Below, in pieces: positions 20,780 through 31,789 of a DNA stretch of 35,436 bases. The DNA comes from Ophiothrix spiculata (taxonomy: Eukaryota; Echinodermata; Ophiuroidea; Amphilepidida; Ophiotrichidae), in the NCBI GenBank assembly GCA_000969725.1, contig JXSR01S073203.1; one strand, given 5' to 3'. Both the position numbers and the translations under genes were made by a program. The notes below the pieces were generated by a model. The model worked only from the letters and a program-made list of their open reading frames with translations. It was not told where the DNA came from and ran no database searches. Numbering within the stretch: position 1 is the first letter of the stretch; every line of letters begins with the position of its first letter.

Positions 20780-21725
20780 TAAATTTATACCATTTTATAG
20801 CATCCAACGCGGTCATAATGAAAGTAACAACCTAAATTAATGTGACATTTTATTTTAACAGACTTGGCACCAATTAAGCGGTTATTTAAAATAAGCAATC
20901 CATTCTGGTAAAAGTATTATGCTTGAAGCTATAGCAGTAGCTAAACGGGGGGGGTGACAACTTGGCAGAGTGCTGAAAATTACCAATTGGTAATTTTTTT
21001 TTCAATTTCTTCATTAATAAGCATTAACAAATCTGTTAAAAATCAGTAAAATGATCGTACGTTGGATTGTATAGTTGAACAGTAACTACTATACCTTCAA
21101 TTGCTTCGTTAAACAAATATTGAAATTCTTTCATCTTGCCTCACAACTTTCAAAATGGCTTAAAAAGGAAAATAAGTTATTAACTTAATGCATCTGTTTA
21201 ATTATTTACGTTTGTTAGATATCTTCTAAACATGTATTGATAGATACGGTTTAAATTCTTTATATTTCAAATGTTTACCCTGCTGATTACAATTAACTGA
21301 ACTCTAGTTGCGATAGAAATCAAATGTGCAAGGAAATCAAATTTACTTTTCAATTGAAACTGATTAAGCGCAAAATCAACTTTCAATTAAGCAGTCTGAA
21401 ACAGTATCCCTGTGGCTACAGAACTGAAATATAGATGTTAATTAGTGCAACGTTTTGCAAATACCTAGAAATTCAAGAATAGTTCCTGTTAAATACCAGA
21501 TTGAATTTCTGGTAAATTGTAAGCACTACATCTCAGGATTTTATGTCTTCCTCTGGAAGTCTTAAGATAAAAACAGCTTTTTGAAAAGCCATTTTATGAT
21601 TCAAATTAATTATTTTATTCACACCATCTTTCATTGCAACGTTTCGAATCTAAAGGCATAGGTTCAACAGGTGCGGTAACATAAATACTAACACTACTCT
21701 TTACTCAGCTTGTTCCTTAATGGGC
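20780..21725 (+). repeat. Interspersed repeat family gamma, copy 1
   Basis: Ordered matches to 27510-28430 include ataccattttatag, gtgacat..tattttaa, aagcaatccattctgg, taaaag, atcaactttcaattaa and agtctg. Matches to 22807-23435 include gttgaacagt, ttaaacaaatatt, actttcaaaatgg, gatagatacggttta, aattctttatatt, gcgcaaaatcaac, tatccctgtggctaca and actcagcttgttcctta. The 77-codon frame at its upstream edge (20602-20835) is not conserved. Non-coding repeat of unknown type. Confidence 0.75.
20976..20997. repeat. Perfect 22-nt palindrome
   Basis: The half-site aaaattaccaa is followed immediately by its reverse complement, just after a G-run (ggggggg) and inside gamma copy 1. The corresponding place in gamma copy 3 lacks it. 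Confidence 0.85.
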
Positions 21726-22791
21726 TCATACAACCCTTATTTTTTCTATGGTTAAGCATGTTTACAAAGAATATCGAAAGGGTTTACAACAGTAACGGTT
21801 GAATAGGTCACCGCACATGTTCGCTAATAATCTTTAAAAGGTACTCATATGAAGCCACCTTAGATATGATTCTTTTTTTTCCGTTTTCTCTATATCATAT
21901 ACATATTATTATTGTCTGTTCGAAAATATACACAAAGACTGTAAAACAGATTTATTGGCAAAATTACTCATGCTTCGTATAATATTGTTAATATGCAAAG
22001 AGAAATCTGGTGTCTGTTTTTCTTCTTTTGGAAACTGAAAAGTCAATCTAACAAAGTATATTATATTCTGTTTATATAGTTGCACCAAAAATTGAACAGA
22101 TAGTTTTCTTATGTCTTACTTCAGATCAAAAGTAATGAGTCCATCACTGGGTTAGTATTAATGGCAATTGCGGAAAAAAGGAAAACTCTAAGACATCTTC
22201 TAATCAAAAAAATCTGAATAAATATGGCTGCTTGCATTGCTTCTAAAAATTCTAAAATCTCAAAAATAATGCTGTGTCCTAATATTTAACCATGAAAATA
22301 TAAATTAATCACATGATATTAGTGTTATTAGTGTTTTAATCGTAAATGTGTTGTTTAAGTATTTGGTTATTTTTGGTTCTATTCTGAGAGTTCTTTAAAG
22401 TCATGTTACAGTTCGTTCTTTCCTTTTTTTTTAGTCATTAACCTCCTAAACCTCCTTCAATATGTCTCCATTGGCTGTTGCTACACCATGTTCGATTATC
22501 TTTGACTCTAACAACATGAAAGATCATTTACAGTAAATTTCTCAAGCGTCAAATTCGCATAGATCCTTTTCATGCCCTCTGATTGAAGGCTTAACCATAG
22601 GATTCCCATTGTGCAGGACGAAAATGATACAAACTGACAAAATCAACGATATCTCTGGTTTGCTTGAATGGATTTTCTTGATGTTTTCAGCAATGATGAA
22701 CAAAACTATTGTCTTTAGATGGATATATTTTTGAGGTAGCTTGTGTGCCTAACTTCTAAGAAAATCAGCGTCGTTTTAATGCACAATGTTA
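21726..22791. other. Unannotated AT-rich DNA
   Basis: No supported frame, RNA or repeat partner in the window. Confidence 0.4.
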
Positions 22792-22806
22792 TTGGGACAC
22801 CCTGTA
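22792..22806 (-). repeat. Solo transposon-like terminus ttgggacaccctgta
   Basis: The reverse complement is tacagggtgtcccaa, a form seen at ends of Tc1/mariner-like MITEs. It abuts the start of gamma copy 2. No inverted partner is convincing: the nearest candidate upstream is the diverged word at 20263. Confidence 0.4.
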
Positions 22807-23435
22807 GTTGAACAGTTATCATTCAAGAAACGATACCGCTAATCGACTATAATTTATATACTCTAGCAAGGCATGATTTCCATTACTTCATTAAACAAAT
22901 ATTAAAAATATATCGTCTTGCTTCGAAACTTTCAAAATGGTTTAAAGGTAATGATGCCATGAATTAACAAAAAAAGTTTGTAAGATAACTTTCTGAGCAT
23001 GTATGGATAGATACGGTTTAAATTCTTTATATTTTAAATGTTAAATTTACTTTTCTAATGAAACCAACTAAGCGCAAAATCAACCTTCAATTAAACAGTT
23101 TGAAAAAATATCCCTGTGGCTACAGAACTCAATTTAAATATATATGTAAATTAGCTCTGAACAAATCTATTACAATGACCAACGTAAAAATGGTTAAGTG
23201 ACGAATGTAAAATAAAAATTGTTTATTGTAAACAATGCATCTCGGGATTTGTTGTCTTCACCTTCATTCTAATGTAAAAACAATAGCAATGTTTCGACTC
23301 TGTAGCCATAATGTCCAACAGGTTCAGTAGCATTGATAGCAATACTCGTGACTCCCCTGACTATTTCTCGGCCGATGGTTGCAATAGAGCCGAGCTATTA
23401 TTATTGGCCACTCAGCTTGTTCCTTATGATGCGTT
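22807..23435 (+). repeat. Interspersed repeat family gamma, copy 2
   Basis: It is the closest relative of 21070-21725. The stretches gatagatacggttta / aattctttatatt and tatccctgtggctaca / gaact are nearly identical. About 90 bases present in copy 1 (after the tttatattt word) are missing here. The 62-codon frame 23311-23499 overlaps the end and is not preserved in copy 1. Confidence 0.8.
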
Positions 23436-23924
23436 CAGAATAAATCGGATGTATCACACCCGATCATCTGAACCATTCATTGTTATATTTTACATATAGA
23501 TAATCATTCTAGTACAATTATTATTACCAACAACTGTTTTGTAATATTACATAATTTTTCCAAGCAATTATCAGTTCTGTTTTCTAATAAGGGTACATCA
23601 GTACGTCGTACAGATTCTAAAAATGAAGGAAATATATCAAATAGCATGTTACATGTCAAGTGAGTCTATTTTGTTAATTAGTTTCTGCCATACCATGATT
23701 TTGAAATGATCTTTAATTTACGTTTGTAGGATTTAAGATGTTATCATATTATTGCAAGAATCCTTTTATTCCCGTTATTTTTTTTTCATCTTCTAGTATT
23801 CTTGTAAAGAAAGCGGGAAGAAAAACAACCGCGGGGACTATAATTCTACATGTTAATTTACATTTTTCTTTCAAAGATAACCATTATAATATTTTCAAAG
23901 TTTTGTTATGTAAAGTTTTGTAAA

Positions 23925-24330
23925 ATTGTCGGCAAATGTCAAAGGAATGTTGATGTTCTCGGATAAAAGATAAAAACAATCAATAAAACAGGAGCGAGTT
24001 AAACGAAAACTTTTACTTCTGAAAGAAACATTACTATACCTCTTCTGTTATTACATATTGGATAAGGCCATTACTGGAGCAGAATAAGAATTATCTTAAA
24101 TCCAATCTCCCTTATATCTAAGGTGTGCTTCTGAAAAGCAATCAGACAGACAATCAAGTTTTGCTTTCTCTAGGCAATGCACTTTGCTTGTTTATCTGCC
24201 TAGCAATATAAGAATAAAGTATGTAGCATGGCAGATTACATATTCAAGCTTCATTCTGTTACTTTTGAAAAATTCATTGAGACATTTTCAAACCATCAAC
24301 GCTCTTCATAACTAAAGGCAGTATCTACTA
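23925..24330 (+). repeat. Interspersed repeat family beta, copy 3
   Basis: Same word order as beta copy 2: attgtcggcaaatgtc, aaaggaatg, gataaaagata, gaattatctta, caatctcccttatatct, ttttgctttctctagg, caatgcactttgc, ttgtttatctgcct and cagattaca. It is somewhat closer to the inverted copy 1 in the ctctaggca / tttatctgcct part. Non-coding. Confidence 0.75.
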
Positions 24331-25314
24331 TGCCAAACAATTATACATACAGCATTATTGTATTGGAGTGAATTGCAGTGAAATTATAATTTTAATGGGA
24401 ATATATACATGTCTCCTTTATGTTTCATATTTGTATTATTGCTATTCTCCTATGGTTAAAACAAAGTGCACCGTCAAGAGAACATCCTTCAGTCTGTTAT
24501 TTTTAAAACATATTTTCATATTTGCATTACGGTGTTTCTCTTATAGTGAAACAATTGTGCTCTCAAGGGTATGTAATGTAATCTGACATTTCTAAATATG
24601 TATTTGATCCAAACCTGTAAATAATACAACACACAAATCTTAAAATAATTCTTCCCAAACACAGTATCGGAACCCGTCTAATAAAACTAGTTAAAAGTCT
24701 ATAGGGAGTTCATTTCGAAAAAAAAAGTTGCTTTCAGTATTATTTTACTATAAATTCTAAATGGTTTTGTTAAAGTCCTATTTCAGATGCTATTTTGTAT
24801 ATAATTAAGGTTGCATTTTATAGCCCATGAATTGAACTTGTAGATACTGTTTGTTTTATTTCAATCGTTGGTGTACAAAAAAATTATGTTTTATCAAATA
24901 TTTGGATGGATTTTTGTGTGGTCCAATTTCATGATTATTGAATTGACTAAAAATGGGTCACCTTGGAAAAATTATCATATCTGTCTTATTTTTGCATCAA
25001 ATTTGTTCATTTTTTTTTCAGCACAGATAAAAAAGAGCATGCACATAATAATTTAGTAAACGTTGTTACGGTTGAATTAGCAGATCAATGACAATACTCA
25101 ATAGAACTTCTTTCAAGGGGAACGTGAAATTGGTCCTGAAAATTTTACATCCAAATAATTGAAAAAGCATAACTTTTGTTGTACACTACCGATTGAAATG
25201 AAATAAACGGTATCTAAAAGTTCAACTAATGGGATATAAAATGCAACCTTTACATACTTTCTTACTATCCGTTAAACTCAAGAAAATTACACGCAAAGAT
25301 TGTAAGGTTTTTTC
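24331..25314. other. Unannotated AT-rich DNA
   Basis: Plus frames of 72 and 62 codons (24368-24586, 24868-25056) are AT-driven and hydrophobic, without recognisable motifs. I call no gene. Confidence 0.4.
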
Positions 25315-25328
25315 TGGGACACCCTGTA
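25315..25328 (-). repeat. Solo transposon-like terminus tgggacaccctgta
   Basis: The reverse complement tacagggtgtccca is followed by an A-run. It shares 14 bases with the end at 22792-22806, suggesting two relics of one MITE family. The partner end is not found. Confidence 0.4.
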
Positions 25329-25539
25329 GATATTATTAAAATATGAAATCTTTATACTGAATGATACATTTATTAATATTATAAATCAGAGGCATGACAA
25401 TAAAGTCATTATTTTGCCGTTATAGCTTGGATAATTTAAAACCGCTAAGAGGTCAATATTGTTGCTATTCATATCACTGTTGTAACTGTCGAACATGTAA
25501 CTACAGAATCATTAACTTGCTATCAAAGACATATATTGG

Positions 25540-26360
25540 ACCAACGTTGTCTCCGGCGTCCGTCAGGGCACGGTGCTTGGACCGTTGCGTTTTTCTTTGT
25601 TTTATTGATGGCCTTCCAAATAATGTTCAACTGTTCGTCTCTTTGCAGACTATTGCGTCATTTATCTTGAAAATAGAAATGAATTTGATTCCAGGGAGCT
25701 TCAAAATGACTTAAACACTCCGCGTTGATGGGAATCTAACTGGTAAAAACTTTATCATTTAATGCATCCAAATGTTTTGTAATGAGGCTAACGCATGCTA
25801 GATCTACAAAACTATTTGAATACAAACTAGATTTTGAGTGAAACTGATGGCCGTTTGTGGAATATACATCTGCGGTCTTGGATCCGCACACCAAAGATCT
25901 CACAAATAAACTGGAAAAAAGTACAGAAAAGAGCAGTCAGATCTCTAAATGGCAACTTTTCATCTCGTTCCAAAGGATGTGTTTCTAACATGATAAAATC
26001 TCTCGAATGGGACTCTCTTGCAAACAGACGCAAGATCCACAGATTTTTAATTCTCCAACAAGGACGTCTAGGTCGCTTACCTCTGCCACTCCTCCAACCT
26101 GTCCATTGTCACTCACGGCACATGCAACGCATATAAACAAATAACGGCATACAAGAACTGTTACTTTACCCATACCTCAGAGATTGGAACTCTCTACCAG
26201 AGCCCATCATCAATATAACATCCATACCTCAATTTAAGGAAGCTGTTACCAATCATCTAAACGAAAAGGAAGAAAAACAAGACTAACTAAAAGTAACTGC
26301 ACGCGCCCCAAACCCTGACGGTTTGACCCCTTTTGGAGCGTAAGCCAGTACATTATAGGC
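25540..26360 (+). pseudogene. 5'-truncated, decayed LINE: reverse transcriptase fragment and C-terminus
   Basis: It starts within the reverse-transcriptase palm: GVRQGTVLGPL (25555-25587), then after a frameshift FLCFIDGLPNNV. After another comes TVRLFADYCVIY (25642-25653 is FADY, where active relatives have FADD, so a catalytic aspartate is lost), followed by LQNDLNT. After a gap, FVEYTSAVLDPHTKDLTNK is read. It shifts at an A-run into KVQKRAVRSLNGNF, IKSLEWDSLANRRK and, in a further frame, DWNSLPEPIINITSIPQF...NHLNE, with a stop at 26284. These are the ordered C-terminal motifs of jockey/CR1-like ORF2 proteins. Roughly 50 residues expected before VEY are missing. The 3' UTR contains tgacggtttgacccctttt and agccagtacattatagg. 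It is not related copy-to-copy to the minus-strand LINE at 2560-4420 as far as the short overlap shows. Confidence 0.9.
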
Positions 26361-26432
26361 TAATCATTTTAATGAACATTAAAGCCATAGGTCAAATAAA
26401 TTGCAAAAGTAATGATACTTACAGTATATTAT

Positions 26433-26519
26433 TAGAAAAACATACAATAACATACCAAAAATCTATAAAAAAAAACATATTAGGAAAACATACAATAACA
26501 TACCAAAAATCTATAAAAA
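26433..26519 (+). repeat. Two tandem ~48-bp units
   Basis: The words aaaacatacaataacata and ccaaaaatctataaaa occur twice, starting at 26433 and 26481. The second unit lies at the outer edge of the foldback element, and only it aligns with the right arm (catacaacaacatat...). Confidence 0.85.
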
Positions 26520-27122
26520 TCTACTTGGTGGAACAGTGATTTATTTTCATAAAACAAAATGGCTGCCAAAACAGGGGGTATGATTTCAAAACTGTTTAAA
26601 TCATGGTGAAAACTATTTTATTGTGTTCCACTCTTCACGAAGAATCAGAAAAGGTATACTTTTACCCATCTCCGTAGTATGGTTAATGAGTTATATCCAA
26701 AAGCGTGAAAGGTCATAATCATGTCACATGACCGTTTTTTTTTCTAAATGGTCTCAAATTGTTTCTTTTGCAAATCCATTCACACGAAGTAATATTTAGC
26801 AAAGGCTCAGATGTACTGTTGCTTTGGTTACAGATTAAATTTATAGTAAATTTGGGGTTTCAGGTTCCAATGCAATGGTAAATATGAACTTTGATATGAG
26901 CTTTCATATAATTGGATATCATCATTAACAATACTTCGGAGATAGGTAAAAGTATACTTTTTCTTTGTCATCATGAGGAGAGGAACACGTTGAAATGGTT
27001 TCTAACATGATTTAACACATTTTGAAGTTTCACCCCTGTTTTGGCAGCCATTTTGTTTTATGCAAATTAATCGCTGCTCCACCAAGTAGATTTCTCTGGA
27101 TATTTGATATGTTGTTGTATGC
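26489..27122. mobile_element. Foldback element, ~200-bp inverted arms
   Basis: The left arm 26489-26700 and right arm 26924-27122 are inverted copies. Shared blocks are catacaa-aacata, aaatctacttggtgga, cataaaacaaaatggctg, ccaaaacaggg, ttaaatcatg, gtatacttttacc and atctccg. The loop is about 220 bp. Similarity is about 75-80% by eye, with indels. No coding. It fits a foldback-type MITE. Target duplication is not resolved. Confidence 0.85.
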
Positions 27123-27509
27123 ATATGTCTGATATTGTCCTGTAAATGTAAATTCAATACAGGGTATTTATATCATCAACAAATCTGGTTCGGGTTAATA
27201 TAAATTTGGATTAAGAGGTATTGTTAAAAAGCTATTACTCTATAGTAAAGTTTGTAATTACTCATTTCATTTCTTCCTTTTTCTATACTATGCATAAACC
27301 TCTTTTGAAGAAGATAACTTATGCAATCCAACATTAAGTATAATATACTTCTGCAGTTTCCCGTTCTGATACTATTAAAAATATGTGTTCTTATTAACAA
27401 CATCATATGCTCGATATTCCATGACGTAAGGCACTGAGCAGTAGTAGTACAAACAAGTAAAAGAGGAGACCGCTTGAGCATTGAATGAGTTTATTCCAAT
27501 AGATTCTAA

Positions 27510-28430
27510 TATCTCTAAATGCCACTTTATACCATTTTATAGTATCTAGGCGCTGTGAGCAAACTGCGGTTGCAATCAAAGCAACAAGGAAATTGAATGT
27601 GACATCCTATTTTAAAAACGTGGCCACAAATCAGCTGTTATTAAAGTAAGCAATCTATTCTGGTAAAAGCAATAAGCTTGTTGCTATAGTGCTGGCTGAA
27701 TGAAGAGATTTTCATTAAAGTTGATAAACGGAAACAACATGTTGAAGAGCTTTGAGTAAGATTTAAGTATAAAGTAGAAATGGACAATTTAGAGTTTTCT
27801 TGCAATTTCAACTTCAGTAGCAGTGTGTCTGATACAAAAGCAGAAAAACGATCGCGGCAAAGGGTTGTTTTGTGGGACAATTATCGTTTAAGCTTTTGAA
27901 TCGCTAAAGTGTATAGTTTATATCATTGAACAAAATATAATAATCGGTTTGTCGTATACTTCTGTCATTAAATTTACACTATTTCTTCTTGCTTTACAAC
28001 TTGTAAGCATTTACAAGTGTAAATTGTTAATACCCATTGACTTCGTATCAAAAAAATACCATCACTTGATATATATTAAAGAGGTAAAAGTGTTTTCACT
28101 ATAAATATGTTAAGGTACAAAGATTAATTTTGTTCACTTATAAAGAAATATATATCTTCTTGCAATCTATTATTTGAGCAAGATTTTTTCGAAACAAGGC
28201 TTTCATTCTTTGTAATTTAAAACTGCTGCCCAGATTCCAATTAATCGAGCTTTAGGTTTCGGTAAATGTCAAAGGACGGAAATTAAATTTATCATTCCAT
28301 TAAAATAGATCGAGGACGAAATCAACTTTCAATTAAGTAGTCTGTTATGACTGAAACAATACCTCTCGGCTTCTGAAAACCTGACTGAAATATTGATGTA
28401 ACTTCGCGCTGAACAAGGCATGGAGTCACT
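27510..28430 (+). repeat. Interspersed repeat family gamma, copy 3
   Basis: Diverged relative of 20780-21725: ataccattttatagtatc, gtgacatcctatttta, aagcaatctattctgg, taaaagc, then tcttgctttacaac, cagattccaattaa, aaatcaactttcaatt, aagtagtctg, tgaaatattgatgtaa. Non-coding. The 79-codon minus frame (27641-27880) is not conserved in copy 1. Confidence 0.65.
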
Positions 28431-28724
28431 TTTTAAGAATAGTTTATGCATTCATAGGTTTAAACTAAAATCTATGGTGCATTAACCCTCATCTAACCCA
28501 GCTGTGCAATGGTTTGGGCGGTATACTAGGGATAGTTCAGTGTGAAAGGAAGCATAGGTTCACATAGTGCATTGCTCTGTACGGTAAAGAATAAAAAAAC
28601 TCGGTGGCTGTCATTTGTCGTTTGAGACATTTTAAGATCGAGAATGAAGTCAATTATTTGCCTTAAAAGCAATAGACATCATTATTGGAAAAAACCCATA
28701 AAACATTCAAATTTAAGTAATGAA

Positions 28725-28900
28725 TTGCGCGTCAGATGTGTGCGTATAACTACACCGCGCCGTAATTTTCAACGCGCGGGTCCACTGTGGGTATACTCTA
28801 ACGCGCTGTCATACATTGTCTCATAATGGATAGCCAATTACTAAGTATAAGGAAGTGAGTTCAGACTCATTGACTAAGAATTCGTGATTACATACTGTAC
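28725..28900 (+). repeat. Repeat family zeta, copy 2
   Basis: Uninterrupted counterpart of the repeat at the N gap (12674-12850), including a left part: gatgtgtgcg is followed after about a dozen bases by cgcgccgtaattttca. The left flank of the gap ends tatgtgcgcct. Confidence 0.7.
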
Positions 28901-29885
28901 AGTGGTACCCCCATTTTCTCATCATTGTCCTCAAAGGATGTAAAAGGGATTGCTTTATTTCTTTTGGTCTGTTGGTTTTGCGTTTTGTTGGACGAGAGTT
29001 AAAACAAGTTTTATTTCATGATAAACAGAGAATATAATATACATTGTATTTAAGTTAAATAAAGATACATTGTTTAAGGAGACACATCTCTCTAAAGAGT
29101 CCACAAGAACTAATGTCCCTTTTATTACAAACTTTTCGAAGTTATTCTTTTCCGTGCCGTTTTCAAAAAAGTACATTTAACGTAAATTGTTCATTGAATT
29201 TCATCATAAATACACGACCGTGTATGATCAAGAAATGGTATCAATTTATTAAACAGAATTATTCAAAATTCATGATGTTTAATATGCATAAGAAATAATT
29301 GATATTCTGTGTACGACATGTTTACAAAACACATATAACCGCGGTGAGAATAAAAAAAATAAAATTCATAGCTCTAAATAGTTAAAAGCAGTTAAATACC
29401 TTAGATACTTTAATAATGTGTGTTTTTTCATTTATCTATTTCGTTGATCATACGTGTTATGTGCTAATATCATAAGGACACTACTTGTTTATCAGTGATC
29501 AAGAAACATGATGCATTTATAAATCAAGTTTTGGGATGTTCAAATACAGACATTGCTGTTTCCCCTTACTTACTTCAAATAGCAAATAGCAAATTTACTT
29601 CAAAACTCAACCGCCGGTTCTGGGCAGTTGCCATTGTTCATAACATAACAATACTGGAACCCAATAAACATTTATCGTAAGAATAGTGTCCCAACTCGTC
29701 TTCTAGAAAATAAAATAAAAAAAGTTTTAGAAAGCTGAAATGATGAATCATAACACAAGTTGACATTATTAATAAAAGTAAATATTCATTTAAATTATCT
29801 AATTGTATTTAAAACAGAAAATAAAAGCCTACACTAACCCATATATTATTTAAAGATTCAATCTAACGATGACAATTATTTCCCT
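28901..29885. other. Unannotated AT-rich DNA
   Basis: Frames of 61-73 codons on both strands show no motifs. No repeat partner found. Confidence 0.4.
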
Positions 29886-30240
29886 TGCTGAATTAAATTA
29901 AAATCAACCAGGGATTCATGGTTTTAAAACATATTCATTTGAATATATCCGCAGTATATGTTTCAATGCATTTTCAATGAATTCGGGTGTTTTCTTTGCA
30001 TCTACATTTTCACTATTGTTTACCCAATGCATAATCAAACTCATAAATATTTCTTTCCTTGACCTAAGGAGTGTTTTCTTAAATTTACACTTCAAGTAGG
30101 TGAATCACATATAGATACAATAAGTGTTAACTTTACCATTGAGTTAGTCTAAGTTTATCTATAAAGCGACAAGGTTTGCGATTGAAAGTTTGGGTAAATT
30201 CTTCAACTGAATATCTATCCATGGGCGCTCTTACCGACCG
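29886..30240 (+). repeat. Direct repeat family delta, copy 1
   Basis: It shares with copies at 30940-31160 and 31790-32195 the blocks tttgaatatat..gcagta, tgttt, atgcataatcaaactcat, aaatatttcttt, tgacct, aggagtgttttctt and gtgttaactttacca. Its end attcttcaactgaata / ccatgg matches copy 3 only. Confidence 0.85.
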
Positions 30241-30939
30241 ATCTGTTGATCTGTGATCTTTCAATCTGCATGTACTACTAAAATGTAGTCAAAGAATCAT
30301 AGTATTTTAGTATAGTATAATCAAACTTTTATAAAAAATCAACTTGCACTAAGTAAACAAAACCTGTATTTATTTTTCCTATTTTTTAATATATGGTGTT
30401 TTCATATGTGCTGATTAAATTTCTGAAATAAAAAAAAAGGGGGGAAGGGTCACCGACTTAGTATTTGAGAAAAGTCCATTTAAAAAACACTATGTTTTCA
30501 CATTTTTACCATTGACTTTTATGGTAAAATCAAAATAAATAATAAGGAAAAAAACACTTATAATTAAAAAACGGCTCAATTTTTGTTTCTCTTTTCACAT
30601 AAATTTTAATCCTTATATAGTTGTTTTAAAAAACGTAATAAAAATATGGCCACCGACTTACTTTTTGAGATATTAAGCAAAATTAAGCAAAAAACTGGCA
30701 TTTTAAAGCAATGACTAATACCTTAAACACTGTGCGCTTTGAGCCTTGCGCCGTCAGGAGTAACGCGCATGCGTTAATATGAAAATGACGCACGTGTAGG
30801 ATCGCGTTTTATTAAGGTGCAAGATACAGTACGTAAAAAGTACATTAAAAGCCCGGGATAAATATTTTGAAATTGTGTCCAACAAAGCTAATATTAGCGC
30901 ACTCGTGTCCGACACCGTTTCTGTGCTAGGCCGCCTACA
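30241..30939. other. AT-rich spacer with a CpG-rich island-like patch
   Basis: The phrase caccgactta-t-tttgaga occurs twice (about 30451 and 30651). From 30740 to 30930 CpG dinucleotides are frequent (taacgcgcatgcgtta, acgcacgtg, aagcccggga, agcgcactcgtgtccg). The 107-codon minus frame 30754-31077 spans this patch and delta copy 2 and has no motif. Confidence 0.45.
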
Positions 30940-31160
30940 AACATAGTTAGTTGAATATATCTGCAGTATGTTTAAAAGCATTTCCTTCAAAACGGTGAAT
31001 GTAAATGTTTCTTTGGGTTTCATTTTTTCACTATCGTTTACCCAATGCATAATCAAACTCATAAATATTTCTTTCATTGACCTCAGGAATGTTTTCTTTA
31101 ATTTCCACTTTAACTAGGTGAATCACAAATAGATGCAATAAGTGTTAACTTTACCACGCT
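30940..31160 (+). repeat. Direct repeat family delta, copy 2 (shorter)
   Basis: It aligns with copies 1 and 3 from gttgaatatatctgca through acccaatgcataatcaa, actcataaatatttct, ttcattgacct and agtgttaactttacca. It lacks the 5' lead and the 3' ccatgg-like end. Confidence 0.85.
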
Positions 31161-31233
31161 TTCTCAATGCATTATACCGTTTATCTTAAATTTATTGTCG
31201 TTATCTGTTGACTCTTGATAAAGGTACAGATAT

Positions 31234-31539
31234 ACACATAAGGGTCAAACTATGGTTTTTATGAGCTTCCAAATATTGGGTGCAACAAGTCTTTGTTATC
31301 TTATAATTTGATATATAGTTCCAATGTATTTTCTCTTAATAACGGAGGCTTGGTAATGAAAAATCAATACATCACATTGAGGAGATTTGGTGAAAATGTT
31401 TGGTGAATTACAACACCAAGCATCCGTTATTGATTTTATAAGATGCATTGGAATTATATTACTAGATTATAAGATAACAAAGACTTGTTACACAAAATAT
31501 TTGGTAGCTCAAAAAGAACTATAATTTGACTCATACACA
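31234..31539. mobile_element. Foldback element, ~125-bp inverted arms
   Basis: The left arm 31234-31357 and right arm 31414-31539 mirror each other: gggtcaaact/gagtcaaatt, gagct-ccaaatatt, aacaagtctttgttat, cttataat, ttccaatg, aataacgga-gcttgg. The loop is about 56 bp. No coding. It is inserted between delta copies 2 and 3. Confidence 0.85.
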
Positions 31540-31579
31540 GCGAGACGTTATGGGTCTTCCTGGCATTTCGGTATTTTAG

Positions 31580-31665
31580 TGTTTCTACATTGTTTGTTTT
31601 TTCCTTTGTCTCTGTAATTATTGATTATTGTGTAAATTGATTTTGCCAAATAAACATGAAATGAA
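31580..31665 (+). mobile_element. Possible LINE 3' tail
   Basis: A T-rich stretch, then gtgtaaattgattttgcc and aaataaacatgaaatgaa resemble the 3' ends of invertebrate LINEs that finish with a short degenerate repeat. No coding part is attached. Weak call. Confidence 0.3.
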
Positions 31666-31789
31666 ATGATATACAACTAATTATATTTGAAACGGATTTA
31701 AAAAGTCCATAATAAACCATTTGATAATTAAAAGATGCTGCAGCATATCTCCAAGACATATATTTGAGTTTCCGTAGACGAATTTGGTT

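Noticed and set aside
20263..22806. The tacagggt word at 20263 and ccctgta at 22806 as two ends of one 2.5-kb transposon
   Set aside because: Beyond the first eight bases the two ends do not match, and the interval contains unrelated gamma repeat sequence without a transposase.
23311..23499. 62-codon frame beginning MSNRFSSIDS as a host exon
   Set aside because: The composition looks protein-like, but it overlaps gamma repeat copy 2 and is not open in copy 1. No splice-linked neighbour was recognised.
30754..31077. 107-codon minus frame as a gene
   Set aside because: It straddles a CpG-rich patch and delta repeat copy 2, shows no domain, and the equivalent frame is not kept in delta copies 1 and 3.
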